Origin: an uncultured Clostridia bacterium
Lineage (GTDB): Bacteria > Bacillota > Clostridia > Christensenellales > Aristaeellaceae
Direction of reading: 5' to 3'
Assembly: GCA_934636105.1 (NCBI GenBank)
Contig: CAKTZR010000002.1
Coordinates: 124,001 to 188,000 of the forward strand
DNA length: 64,000 bases
The number at the start of each line of letters is the position of its first letter. Within the stretch, counting starts at the first letter, position 1. The notes beneath the pieces were generated by a model, which was not told where the DNA came from, did no database searches, and was given only the letters and a program-made list of their open reading frames with translations. Made by a program: the position numbers and the translations under genes. Below, piece by piece: positions 41,621-49,747 of this stretch.

Positions 41621-43753
41621 TTATTTCTTCTTTTTCTTCTTTTTGACTTTTGTTGTTTTCTCTTTCGGCGCTTTAAAGGACTTATACCATTGCTTTTCTT
41701 GCTCGTTATCCGGCGCCTTCGTTTCTTCGGCGGTTTTCGGTTCTTCTTTTGGCTGTTCGGCCGCTTCTTCAACTGTCTCCGGTTCCTTCGTCTGTTCGAT
41801 TGCTTCTTCAACGACCGTTTCCGGTTCGTCCGTTTCTTCTTCGACCTTTTCCGGTTCCTCCGGCTGTTCGATTGCTTCTTCAGCAACCGTTTCCGGTTCT
41901 TCCGGCTCGTCAGTTTCTTCTTCGACCGTCTCCGGTTTTTCCGGTTCCTCCATGCCGCTCTCGCTCAAACGGCGCAGCGCAATGGAAAGCAGGTGGCGGA
42001 TGTAGAAGCTCTGCTCCTCGCCCGAACAGGCGTAACCCTCGTCGTATTCAATTTCAAACGCTTCGCGCTCGCATTTCTGCGCCATCACCGTGCGCATCTG
42101 CGCCAGCGAGGCCCGCGTCTGCTCCGGGTTATAATCATCGGCAAACACGAGATACTGTGCCGAATCGTTGTAGGCCACAAAGACCGTCTTCGACGGCACG
42201 AAAACGCTCGTCAGCACGCGCGCAAAGGTCTTCATCATCTGGTTGCCGGCGTTGCGGCCCAGACGCTTGTTTTCATCCTGCAAATTGGTGATCTTGAAAG
42301 CGACGCACACAAAGCTGTTGGAGAGCATCTTGCTCTCCATATCCGCAATAAAGTGGTCACAGCGCGCACGATTGGGCAGGTTGACCGTCTTGTTGGTAAA
42401 CATGTAATATTCGACAATGTCCCACAGGCGGCCAAGCGCCACCGCGCCCAGACAGCCGAACACGCCGAAGACGATGACGATCAGCATTGTGAACTTGTTG
42501 ATGGAGATTTTTTCCGTCACGCCGACGCTGGACAACACGGAGATGTTCGCCGCGCCGAGATACTCGTTGTATTCGTCGGTCGTCTTTTCCATGCTGGCGT
42601 ACAGCGTGTTGATCCGCTCCACCAGATTGCGGATTTCCTCCGTCACAACCTGCTGTTCCTGCTGGCTGCTTTCCATCGACGCATCGCTGAAAGTATCCAG
42701 AATATACCGGTTATATGCCGCGTCAATCTCGTTGGCCGTGTATCCGGTTCGGTCCTGCACATAGCGGGTCAGCAGTTTGTCGTAGGATGTGGTCTGATCC
42801 GTCTTGGAATAGCGCCCGCCCTGCGTGTCGTCGTAGATATCCTGCAAAATATAGTCCGAGGTGATATCCGTGTTGCCGGAATCGCTCATCATCTGCACAT
42901 AGGAATCGATAACCCCCATGATCTTCTGAATTTCAAGCTCGGTCGCGTTGTTGGTGATATCCAGATCGTTGTTGCGGTTGCGGTATTTGTTGAGCAGAAT
43001 GTCGCGATCCTTCGTGATCTTGCCGGAAAGAATCTGCGCCGTGATCTTCGGCACTTCGATGTTTTGCAGCAGCTCGTATTCCCGGTAGAGGTCTGCAAAC
43101 GTGTATCCGGTCACGCTGGAGCGGAAGGTGCTGTCGCCGGAAATCTTGTCGTTCAGCGTTTCCAGCGTCGCGGTCAGCGATTGATCGATGACGTCCATCA
43201 TTTCGATGTAGTCGTAGCCCTTGGTATAGATATCGTTGACGCCGTTCGCGCTGCGCGCGGAATTGACGTGCGTTTCGCCGTAATAGGCGGAATACACGTC
43301 GAGAATTTCGTTGAGCATCGTACGCGGGTAATCCTTGCCCGCGGCCACGCCGGAGTTGAACGTGACCATATAGCGCGTGGCAATCAGCGAAGCATCCTCG
43401 CCCTGCGTCACCTTCGCGTCAAAAATCTGCTGCTGCTCGTCGGTGATGATCGAGGTGATGGTGATGCTGTTTCGGATGTCGTCCATGTTCGCCTTGGAGG
43501 GATCGATGCCCAGATTCTGAATCACCTTGGAGATGATGTACGAACCATAGATTTCGGTGGTATCGATCTTGCTCCCATCCGGCGCAAGGCCCTCCGTCGC
43601 GCCCGTGTTGGTATATTCAATCACCGTGGAAGCCGTGTAGCTTTGCAGCCGCGTGCTGGCCACATAGTAAAACATGAAGCCGGCCAGCACGGAACCGATG
43701 GCGATCAGGTACTTGAACTGCTTGAGGTATCGAAATATCTGAAAATCCTTCAT
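41621..43753 (-). CDS. Chain-length-type (Wzz-like) protein fused to a degenerate GGDEF domain
   Basis: A 710-aa membrane protein. TM1 is at ~13-32, a long extracytoplasmic, largely helical region at ~33-420, and TM2 at ~421-441, the Wzz/polysaccharide co-polymerase layout. Residues ~453-597 resemble a GGDEF domain: Asn-Leu-Pro-Asn-Arg-Ala-Arg-Cys-Asp at 458-466, Asn-Lys-Arg-Leu-Gly-Arg-Asn-Ala-Gly-Asn at 495-504, and Tyr-Asn-Asp-Ser-Ala-Gln where Gly-Gly-Asp-Glu-Phe is expected (~528-533). The catalytic loop is lost, so it is not a cyclase but could bind a nucleotide or partner. Residues 600-690 are Glu/Pro/Thr/Val repeats, and the tail is poly-Lys. No tyrosine-kinase domain is present. Confidence 0.75.
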   Translation of the reverse strand: MKDFQIFRYLKQFKYLIAIGSVLAGFMFYYVASTRLQSYTASTVIEYTNTGATEGLAPDGSKIDTTEIYGSYIISKVIQNLGIDPSKANMDDIRNSITITSIITDEQQQIFDAKVTQGEDASLIATRYMVTFNSGVAAGKDYPRTMLNEILDVYSAYYGETHVNSARSANGVNDIYTKGYDYIEMMDVIDQSLTATLETLNDKISGDSTFRSSVTGYTFADLYREYELLQNIEVPKITAQILSGKITKDRDILLNKYRNRNNDLDITNNATELEIQKIMGVIDSYVQMMSDSGNTDITSDYILQDIYDDTQGGRYSKTDQTTSYDKLLTRYVQDRTGYTANEIDAAYNRYILDTFSDASMESSQQEQQVVTEEIRNLVERINTLYASMEKTTDEYNEYLGAANISVLSSVGVTEKISINKFTMLIVIVFGVFGCLGAVALGRLWDIVEYYMFTNKTVNLPNRARCDHFIADMESKMLSNSFVCVAFKITNLQDENKRLGRNAGNQMMKTFARVLTSVFVPSKTVFVAYNDSAQYLVFADDYNPEQTRASLAQMRTVMAQKCEREAFEIEYDEGYACSGEEQSFYIRHLLSIALRRLSESGMEEPEKPETVEEETDEPEEPETVAEEAIEQPEEPEKVEEETDEPETVVEEAIEQTKEPETVEEAAEQPKEEPKTAEETKAPDNEQEKQWYKSFKAPKEKTTKVKKKKKKK

Positions 43754-45144
43754 GCTTCTTCGCCTTCCTCATTTCCCTGTTCGCGCAAATCTTTCAGCAT
43801 CAGCGCGGCGCAGAGCATCGCCAGGAAGCCGCCGCTGTATATCACGCCCTTTTTCAGGCCGAGCAGCGTCTTCATATCCGTCTGCCCCATGCCGATATAC
43901 AGATAGCCGTTCCGCTTTTCCTGCAAATAGGCGTCGCTGAGCGCCTGCGCCTCGACGGACAAATCGGTGAGTTCCTGCTTCATGCCGGCGATCATCCGAT
44001 CTGCCTGCTCATACATCGCTTCGGACGCGGTGGATTCCTGAATCTGGCTGTCAGCGTATTGCTTGTGCTCCATCTGCGTCTTGAGGTCGGTCGCCTTTTT
44101 CAGATAATCGTCGGCCTCGTTGGCGAAGTTATCCACACCGATTTTAGTTCGGGACATGTAAAGCTCGTTGCCCAAATCCGTGCTCGGCACCAGCACGATG
44201 GTCGCCATCTGCTCGTCATAGAGGTTGATTCCCTCCAGCCGCACGTCGTAGGCCGCCATATTCTTTTCATATTCCACCTGGAGCTGGCGGTTTTCGTAAT
44301 CCATCCGCATGCTGTAATCCGTCTTGTTGTTGCTCAAGCCGTTCTGCAAGACGAACGAGCGGTAGCGCTCCAGCGTCACGTTCTGGAAATTGTCAATCTT
44401 CTCGCCGATGGAGCCGAACGTCTCGCCCGTCTCCTCCATTCGGAAGCTGGAATCCTCATAGCCGTAATTCTTGATGTAGGCGCCCATCTGCGTTGCCTTC
44501 ATGCTCAGATAGTCGTCCACATCCATGTAATCCATTGAATCCACGACGCTCAAATTCAGCGTAAGAATCTGGTCGTTTTCCGCGTAATGCGTGATGAAGT
44601 AGTCATAATACACATCCGCCAGCAGGCTGAGCACGTCCTTGGGCTTGATGTCGTACTGCACAACGTCCTCGCCGCAGTAAACCCGGTATTCCGTCGCGAC
44701 CTTCACGCTGTCCACATTGCCGATGCCCCGGTTGTCAAACGAGGAGCTGAGCGACAGGCACGCGGCCAGCTCGTCCGTGGTCACGTCGTATGCGCCGCGC
44801 CGAATGACCTCCTGCAGCATCTCGTCCGACAAAATCTGGGAGGCGTTGAAACGCGTCTGGTTGGGATTCTGCCCTTTGGAGGCTTCCTCATAATTCAATT
44901 TGATGACTTCCGTAGCCCGATTGCTTTCGCGGACATAGGAGCACAGCGAATAAGCCACCAGATACACCACCGCCGCCAGTGCCAGCAGATACTTATACCG
45001 CATCAGCCGCCGCAGCGCCCGCTTGATGGAAGCCGCGTTGATGTTTTTCTGGTGAACCTGCAGCGCATTCCACAAAGCCCATAGGGCGCTGCCAAGCAGC
45101 AGCACTTTGAGCAGCTGCTTGACAAGGTTCATCACTGTAATCAT
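43750..45144 (-). CDS. Second Wzz-like membrane protein
   Basis: A 464-aa protein with hydrophobic helices at ~7-27 and ~51-70, a long helical and coiled extracytoplasmic part (~71-430) and a C-terminal helix (~433-450) followed by a short acidic tail. It lacks any cytoplasmic catalytic domain. The ATG of the GGDEF-fused gene overlaps its stop by 4 nt, so the two proteins are made together and probably form one chain-length/export complex. Family sequence similarity is low; the call rests on topology and position. Confidence 0.65.
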   Translation of the reverse strand: MITVMNLVKQLLKVLLLGSALWALWNALQVHQKNINAASIKRALRRLMRYKYLLALAAVVYLVAYSLCSYVRESNRATEVIKLNYEEASKGQNPNQTRFNASQILSDEMLQEVIRRGAYDVTTDELAACLSLSSSFDNRGIGNVDSVKVATEYRVYCGEDVVQYDIKPKDVLSLLADVYYDYFITHYAENDQILTLNLSVVDSMDYMDVDDYLSMKATQMGAYIKNYGYEDSSFRMEETGETFGSIGEKIDNFQNVTLERYRSFVLQNGLSNNKTDYSMRMDYENRQLQVEYEKNMAAYDVRLEGINLYDEQMATIVLVPSTDLGNELYMSRTKIGVDNFANEADDYLKKATDLKTQMEHKQYADSQIQESTASEAMYEQADRMIAGMKQELTDLSVEAQALSDAYLQEKRNGYLYIGMGQTDMKTLLGLKKGVIYSGGFLAMLCAALMLKDLREQGNEEGEEA

Positions 45145-45181
45145 TCTTTGCTATCCTCCCTGCGCTCTGCGCGCAGGCTGT

Positions 45182-46120
45182 TTATTCGCTCACGTTTGTC
45201 GTGCCGTCCTTGCGCGCGTTGACGTCAATCACCGCGATCTCCGGCCGGTTATTGATGCGCGGAAGCGTGTGGCTGTTGCCCAAACCGCGCGTCACAAACA
45301 GATGGCCGTTGGCGAGAGTGAACATGCCGTCGCAGTATTTCGGAAAGAAGCCGTGCCCGATGGCATACAGCCCGCCGACCACCGGCAGGCGCACCTGCCC
45401 GCCGTGAAAATGCCCGGCGACGGACAAATCCACATTGACCTCCGCCATTTTTTCATAAAACAAATCCGGGCAGTGCGCAATCAGGATTTTCAGCGTGTCC
45501 TTCTGCTCAAACTCCGCCACAAACGGCGCGGAGTATTCGTCGTAATCCAGCACGCTGGTCGAAACGCTGCCGATGGAAACCGCCGTATCCTGCACCACGA
45601 TATCCTCGGACTGGTTAATCAGCACCTTTGCGCCCACGTCCCGAAGCTGGCCGTCCACCCGAAGACCGTTGACATACATCATGTTGCCCTCGTGGTTGCC
45701 GATGCCGTAATACACCGGAGCGATCTCCACCAGCTGCCGGCACAGCGTCACGGCCACGTCCGTCCTGTCCTCCGTCTTGTTGACCATGTCGCCCGCAATC
45801 AGAATCAAATCCGGTTCCAGTTTCTGCACGCGCTTCACCAGCTCGATATTGTCCGTGCCAAACTCCTTGTTGTGCAGATCGGAGAGCACCACCAGCCGGA
45901 TGTTCTTTCCCGTCGGCACCTTGGCGGAATACAGATGGAAAAACGACGTTTCCAGCTTCTGCGAAAACGGCCCCGTTTCGTTTTCATAGGAAAGCCCCAG
46001 CGCCGCCGCCGTGACCAGAATCACCAGCACCAGCGCCAGAACCAGCCACTTGGCCGCTCCGCCTTTTTTTCGGTTTCTCCGCCGTTTCGTTTGGGTTACA
46101 TTCGCTTGATTGTTTCGCAT
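45182..46120 (-). CDS. Membrane-anchored metallophosphoesterase (YkuE-like)
   Basis: A 312-aa protein. A very basic N-terminus precedes one TM helix (~24-44). The phosphoesterase domain then shows all metal motifs: Ser-Asp-Leu-His-Asn, Gly-Asp-Met-Val-Asn, Gly-Asn-His-Glu-Gly-Asn, Ala-His-Cys-Pro and Gly-His-Phe-His-Gly-Gly-Gln. The domain faces outward by the positive-inside rule. It is first in line before the EPS genes (37-nt gap) and behind a good promoter. It might process lipid-linked pyrophosphates, but the substrate is unknown. Confidence 0.88.
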   Translation of the reverse strand: MRNNQANVTQTKRRRNRKKGGAAKWLVLALVLVILVTAAALGLSYENETGPFSQKLETSFFHLYSAKVPTGKNIRLVVLSDLHNKEFGTDNIELVKRVQKLEPDLILIAGDMVNKTEDRTDVAVTLCRQLVEIAPVYYGIGNHEGNMMYVNGLRVDGQLRDVGAKVLINQSEDIVVQDTAVSIGSVSTSVLDYDEYSAPFVAEFEQKDTLKILIAHCPDLFYEKMAEVNVDLSVAGHFHGGQVRLPVVGGLYAIGHGFFPKYCDGMFTLANGHLFVTRGLGNSHTLPRINNRPEIAVIDVNARKDGTTNVSE

Positions 46121-46176
46121 GCGTTTCCTCTTATGATGACAATTCCTGCAATTCGGTTTCTTTCAATTTCATGTGT

Positions 46177-46201
46177 CATCTGCCGCATTTTTGCGCAGAT
46201 G
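46177..46201 (-). promoter_or_regulatory. Leader hairpin upstream of the metallophosphoesterase gene
   Basis: CATCTG and CAGATG arms with an inner CGC/GCG pairing, starting ~6 nt after the predicted transcription start. No T-run follows on the minus strand. Confidence 0.4.
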
Positions 46202-46213
46202 TACCCATCTAAA

Positions 46214-46242
46214 ATATTACCACACTTTCTCCAGCTCTGCAA
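46214..46242 (-). promoter_or_regulatory. Sigma-A-type promoter of the metallophosphoesterase/second EPS operon
   Basis: TTGCAG (46237-46242), a 17-nt spacer and TAATAT (46214-46219) on the minus strand. No other clear promoter was seen before the EPS genes, so it may serve the whole run to 28.5 kb. Confidence 0.6.
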
Positions 46243-46317
46243 GAAAAGATGACCATTCCGGCAAAGAAAACATATTCCCATCATTTTTTCGTCACATTTG
46301 CCGCCCGTTTGGATGTT

Positions 46318-46350
46318 AAAAAGCCGGGGCTGCGCGTCAGTCCCGGCTTG
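46318..46350 (-). terminator. Terminator after the GGDEF pseudogene
   Basis: A hairpin with AGCCGGG/CCCGGCT arms (46322-46328 and 46342-46348) followed on the minus strand by TTTTT. Confidence 0.75.
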
Positions 46351-46353
46351 ATG

Positions 46354-47064
46354 TCATTTCTGTTCGGCTTTGTGGCTGTCCTTATCGGCATACATCCGTT
46401 TATCCGCAAGCACGCGGATCTGCTCCTCCGTTTCGCCCTCGTCGGGATACATCGCATATCCGACGCTGATGCGCACCTGAATGATGAGGTCGTCAATCTT
46501 GAACGGACGGCTGATGATCTTGTCAAGCCTGTGCTTGAGTCCTTCGCAGACCTCCTCATCCACATGGCCCGTGATGGTCAGCGCAAACTCGTCCCCGCCG
46601 ATGCGGTAGGCCAGGTCCGCGCTGCGGATGCAGCCGCGCAGTCTCTGCGCCACCGCGCTGAGCAGCTTGTCGCCCACATCGTGTCCATAGGTATCGTTGA
46701 CGGGCTTGAACGAGTCGAGATTGAAGAAGAACAGGCCGTACCTCGTTCGTGTTCATCAGAATGCCCACCGTGCCGTCCATCCGGCGCACCACGCGGGCGC
46801 TCGCGCGAAACCATTCATATTCCCCGTGCTTCATCCGCAGGCGGCACTCAATTTCATAATGCTCCCGTTCCGTCTGAAAAGGCACCTCGCGAAAAAGCGC
46901 CTTGATGCGCGGCTGTTCCGGGTGGAGAGCACCCAAACCCGGCGCCCCTGCGGATCGACCGCGTCCGCCATCGCCTGACGGACGGACGAGGTGAGCATAT
47001 CGCTGTTGCCATCCAGCAGCACCAGTTCTTCCCGCCCAACATTGTCCAGCACATATTTCGGCAT
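46354..47064 (-). pseudogene. Decayed PAS-GGDEF diguanylate cyclase gene
   Basis: Three overlapping minus-strand frames carry pieces of one gene. The 5' piece is a short N-terminus. The middle piece has a PAS-like core (Glu-Ile-Glu-Cys-Arg-Leu-Arg-Met followed by Gly-Glu-Tyr-Glu-Trp-Phe). The 3' piece is the back of a GGDEF domain with intact Tyr-Arg-Ile-Gly-Gly-Asp-Glu-Phe. The usual Leu-Thr-Gly-Leu-x-Asn-Arg segment between PAS and Tyr-Gly-Leu-Phe-Phe-Phe-Asn is absent, so ~50 codons are deleted as well as the frame broken near 46740; another break lies near 46920. It should not give a working cyclase. Confidence 0.8.
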
Positions 47065-47280
47065 CGTTCTCATTCCTTTCGCTCTGGATTTTCCTGCGTC
47101 ATGCTTCGTTCAGATTCGATAAAATTCTCCCTATATATTTTATTCTATCACATTCTGTTTTTCATGTTCATCCTGTAAAAGGGTTCTTTTGGGGGCTTTT
47201 GTATCTTTTTTCTGTCCCTTTCCGCTTTTTCTGTTTCTTTGTTCCCTCATTTCGCTTTTTCAGCCCTCCATAAGCGCCGC

Positions 47281-47309
47281 TTGACATTTTTCGCGTTTAG
47301 GCGTACACT
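47281..47309 (+). promoter_or_regulatory. Sigma-A promoter of pepC
   Basis: TTGACA (47281-47286), a 17-nt spacer and TACACT (47304-47309), about 40 nt before the pepC start. Confidence 0.75.
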
Positions 47310-47355
47310 GGATTCATTAATTCCCAGTAGCACAATAGGAAAGGATGATTCACCG

Positions 47356-48687
47356 ATGAAGCCTGTCACGTCTTCTCTGCTGGATGCTTTCGGCGCGGAT
47401 TATGAAGCCAGCGCCGAGCGCCGCATCGCCACGCTGGCGCTCTCCAAGAGTGAGCTGAACAGCGTCGCTTTCTCCGCCAAGGGCGCAAACGCCATGCGCC
47501 AGAAATTCTCCGTCGAGGTGCCGACGCTGGAAGTCACCAACCAGAAATCCAGCGGCCGCTGCTGGCTCTTTGCCGCAACCAACGTACTGCGCGAGCGCAT
47601 CGCCCAAGCGCGCAACCTGGAAAACTTCGAGCTGTCGCAGAGCTATCTCGCCTTCTGGGATAAGTTTGAGCGCTGCAACTACTTCCTGGAGAGCATTCTG
47701 GAGACCGCCGATCTGCCGACCAGCGACCGCACCGTGATGCACATTCTCTCCACCGGCGTGCACGACGGCGGCCAGTGGGATATGTTTGCCAACATCGTCC
47801 GCAAATACGGCGTTGTGCCCAAGGATGTTTACGACGAAACCTATCAGAGCAGCAACACCCGCCCGATGAACGCGCAGCTCAACCGCGCGCTCAAAGTCAC
47901 TGCCGCCAAACTGCGCAAGATGGTCGCCGAAAAGGCCGACGAAGCCGCCATTCAGGCCGAAAAGAACAAGGCGCTGGATGCGGTTTACGGTTTCCTGTGC
48001 AGCTGCTACGGCGAGCCGCCCAAGGCGTTCGATTTTGAGTTTGTCGATAAGGATAAGGTCTATCACATCGAAAAGAACCTTACCCCGCTGACCTTTGCCG
48101 AGCGCTATGTCGGCGATCTGCTCGACCAGATCGTGAGCATCATCAACGCCCCGACGGCCGATAAGCCCTATCACAAGACCTACACCATCCGCCTGCTGGG
48201 CAACGTCGCCGAAGGCCGCCCCGTCGTTCACCTCAACCTGACGATGGAGGAGTTCAAGGCCGCCATCATCGCCCAGCTCAAGGCGGGCAAGGTCGTCTGG
48301 TTCGGCAGCGACGTCGGCCACTTTGGCGAGCGCACCATGGGCATTTGGGATGACAACAGCTTCGATTTCGCCGCGCTGACCGGCCTGCCGCTGGCGATGG
48401 ATAAGACCGACGCGCTGGATTACGGCCTCGCCGCGATGAATCACGCGATGGTACTCACCGGCGTGAATCTGGATGAAGCCGGCAAGCCGACCCGCTGGAA
48501 GATTGAAAACAGCTGGGGCGACAAGAACGGCGAAAAGGGCTACTATGTCTGTTCGGACAGCTGGTTCGACCAGTACGTTTTCCAGGCCGCCGTTGAAAAG
48601 GAATACCTCGGCAACCTCGCCAAGCTGGCCGCACAGGAACCGATCGTGCTCGAGCCGTGGGACCCGATGGGTACGCTGGCGGATTAA
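47356..48687 (+). CDS. pepC: Aminopeptidase C (bleomycin hydrolase family)
   Basis: A 443-aa cytoplasmic cysteine aminopeptidase (C1B) that trims peptides. The active site is complete: Gln63 and Cys69 in Asn-Gln-Lys-Ser-Ser-Gly-Arg-Cys-Trp, His in Asn-His-Ala-Met-Val-Leu-Thr-Gly, and Asn in Glu-Asn-Ser-Trp-Gly. The open frame reaches 47239, but the start is placed at 47356, after the promoter and an AAAGGA site, and matches the usual family start. It stands alone, flanked by decayed genes. Confidence 0.95.
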   Translation: MKPVTSSLLDAFGADYEASAERRIATLALSKSELNSVAFSAKGANAMRQKFSVEVPTLEVTNQKSSGRCWLFAATNVLRERIAQARNLENFELSQSYLAFWDKFERCNYFLESILETADLPTSDRTVMHILSTGVHDGGQWDMFANIVRKYGVVPKDVYDETYQSSNTRPMNAQLNRALKVTAAKLRKMVAEKADEAAIQAEKNKALDAVYGFLCSCYGEPPKAFDFEFVDKDKVYHIEKNLTPLTFAERYVGDLLDQIVSIINAPTADKPYHKTYTIRLLGNVAEGRPVVHLNLTMEEFKAAIIAQLKAGKVVWFGSDVGHFGERTMGIWDDNSFDFAALTGLPLAMDKTDALDYGLAAMNHAMVLTGVNLDEAGKPTRWKIENSWGDKNGEKGYYVCSDSWFDQYVFQAAVEKEYLGNLAKLAAQEPIVLEPWDPMGTLAD

Positions 48688-48706
48688 ATAGCATATCGTT
48701 CTTTTC

Positions 48707-48736
48707 TTGACTTTTTCAATTTCATCGTGCTATAAT
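48707..48736 (+). promoter_or_regulatory. Sigma-A promoter of the MATE gene
   Basis: TTGACT (48707-48712), an 18-nt spacer and perfect TATAAT (48731-48736). Transcription should begin near 48743, only ~5 nt before a terminator hairpin. Confidence 0.7.
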
Positions 48737-48747
48737 GCTTTCCACAG

Positions 48748-48795
48748 CGAGTAGCTTTACAGGCGTAAGACCGGTTGTAAAGCTGCTCGTTTTTT
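48748..48795 (+). terminator. Promoter-proximal terminator hairpin in the MATE leader (attenuator or riboswitch candidate)
   Basis: Fourteen-nt arms (48748-48761 with 48776-48789, one mismatch) and a 14-nt loop, GGCGTAAGACCGGT, followed by six T. It lies between the promoter above and the AAGGAGG site of the MATE gene, so most transcripts would stop here unless something prevents folding. It could also end pepC transcripts. Confidence 0.7.
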
Positions 48796-48823
48796 ATTTG
48801 GGTCAAAAAAGGAGGTTTTTCCC

Positions 48824-49657
48824 TTGGAACAAAAAACAAACGCCTTTCTGGAACACGAAAAAACGGGCACGCTCATGCGCAAATACGCCGTTCCCTGCGT
48901 CATTTCGCTGCTGGTCGCCGCGCTGTATAACATCGTTGACCAGATTTTCATCGCCAACGCAGATTATCTCGGCTCAACCGGCAACGCGGCAAATACCGTC
49001 GTCTTTCCGCTGACGGTTGTCGCGCTGGCGATTGCCGTGGTCGTCTCCATGGCCGTCATGCAAAACGTCTGCACCGCGTACGGCGCGCTTGATCCCGTTT
49101 TCGGTCAGCCGCAATACGCGCAGATTCCGCTTGCCGTGCTTGGCATCGTCATGAAATTCTTCCAGATCGTCATTTCCATCTCGGTCGGTCTCGCGGCGGG
49201 CTGTATCCCGATTGTCGGCTACAACATCGGCGCAGGGCGCAAGGATCGCGCGCGTGCGTTGTTCACCCAGCTGCTCACCGCCGAAGCCGTCACCGGTGCA
49301 ATCGCCCTGTTGATTGTCGAGCTTTTCCCGCATCAGCTCATCGGTCTGTTCGGCGCAGCCAACGAAAGCGCTTACTATACCGCTTTTGCCGTGCGCTGTT
49401 TCCGCGTCTACCTGTGCATGATGGTGCTGGCCACCGTCAACAAAGGCACGTTTATCTATTTGCAGGCGCTCGGCAAAGCGCTCGCTTCGACGCTGATTTC
49501 GATGATGCGCGAGGTTGTCTTCGGCGTCGGGCTGGCTATCCTGCTTCCCCGCTTTTTCGGGCTGGACGGCCTGCTCTACTCCTTCCCCATCGCTGATGCG
49601 CTGACGTTCATTTTCGCCGCTGTCATCATCCGACGCACCTATCGCGAACTGACCTGA
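48824..49657 (+). CDS. MATE-family efflux protein with internal deletion
   Basis: A 277-aa protein; intact MATE transporters have ~450. The first ~72 residues are a normal MepA-like start (Phe-Leu-Glu-His-Glu-Lys-Thr-Gly-Thr-Leu, Asn-Ile-Val-Asp-Gln-Ile-Phe-Ile, Asn-Ala-Ala-Asn-Thr-Val). The sequence then jumps near base 49043 to what looks like the second half (Pro-Ile-Val-Gly-Tyr-Asn-Ile-Gly-Ala-Gly). About 170 residues, several helices, are missing in frame. Transport activity is doubtful. It starts with TTG, with AAGGAGG 8 nt upstream. Confidence 0.8.
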   Translation: MEQKTNAFLEHEKTGTLMRKYAVPCVISLLVAALYNIVDQIFIANADYLGSTGNAANTVVFPLTVVALAIAVVVSMAVMQNVCTAYGALDPVFGQPQYAQIPLAVLGIVMKFFQIVISISVGLAAGCIPIVGYNIGAGRKDRARALFTQLLTAEAVTGAIALLIVELFPHQLIGLFGAANESAYYTAFAVRCFRVYLCMMVLATVNKGTFIYLQALGKALASTLISMMREVVFGVGLAILLPRFFGLDGLLYSFPIADALTFIFAAVIIRRTYRELT

Positions 49658-49665
49658 TCTTTTCA

Positions 49666-49728
49666 CGCCGCCCTCCTTTTCGGAATATGCTGTGGTATCC
49701 CGATGAAAGGAGGGCGGCGGAGTTTTTT
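49666..49728 (+). terminator. Strong terminator after the MATE gene
   Basis: Perfect 14-nt arms (49666-49679 and 49706-49719), a 26-nt loop and six T (49723-49728). Confidence 0.8.
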
Positions 49729-49747
49729 CGCACTCCGCCAAATCCGT

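Noticed and set aside
41186..43906. A 906-codon plus-strand open frame
   Set aside because: Antisense to the chain-length/GGDEF gene and a glycosyltransferase; Phe/Arg-rich low-complexity translation and no recognisable family.
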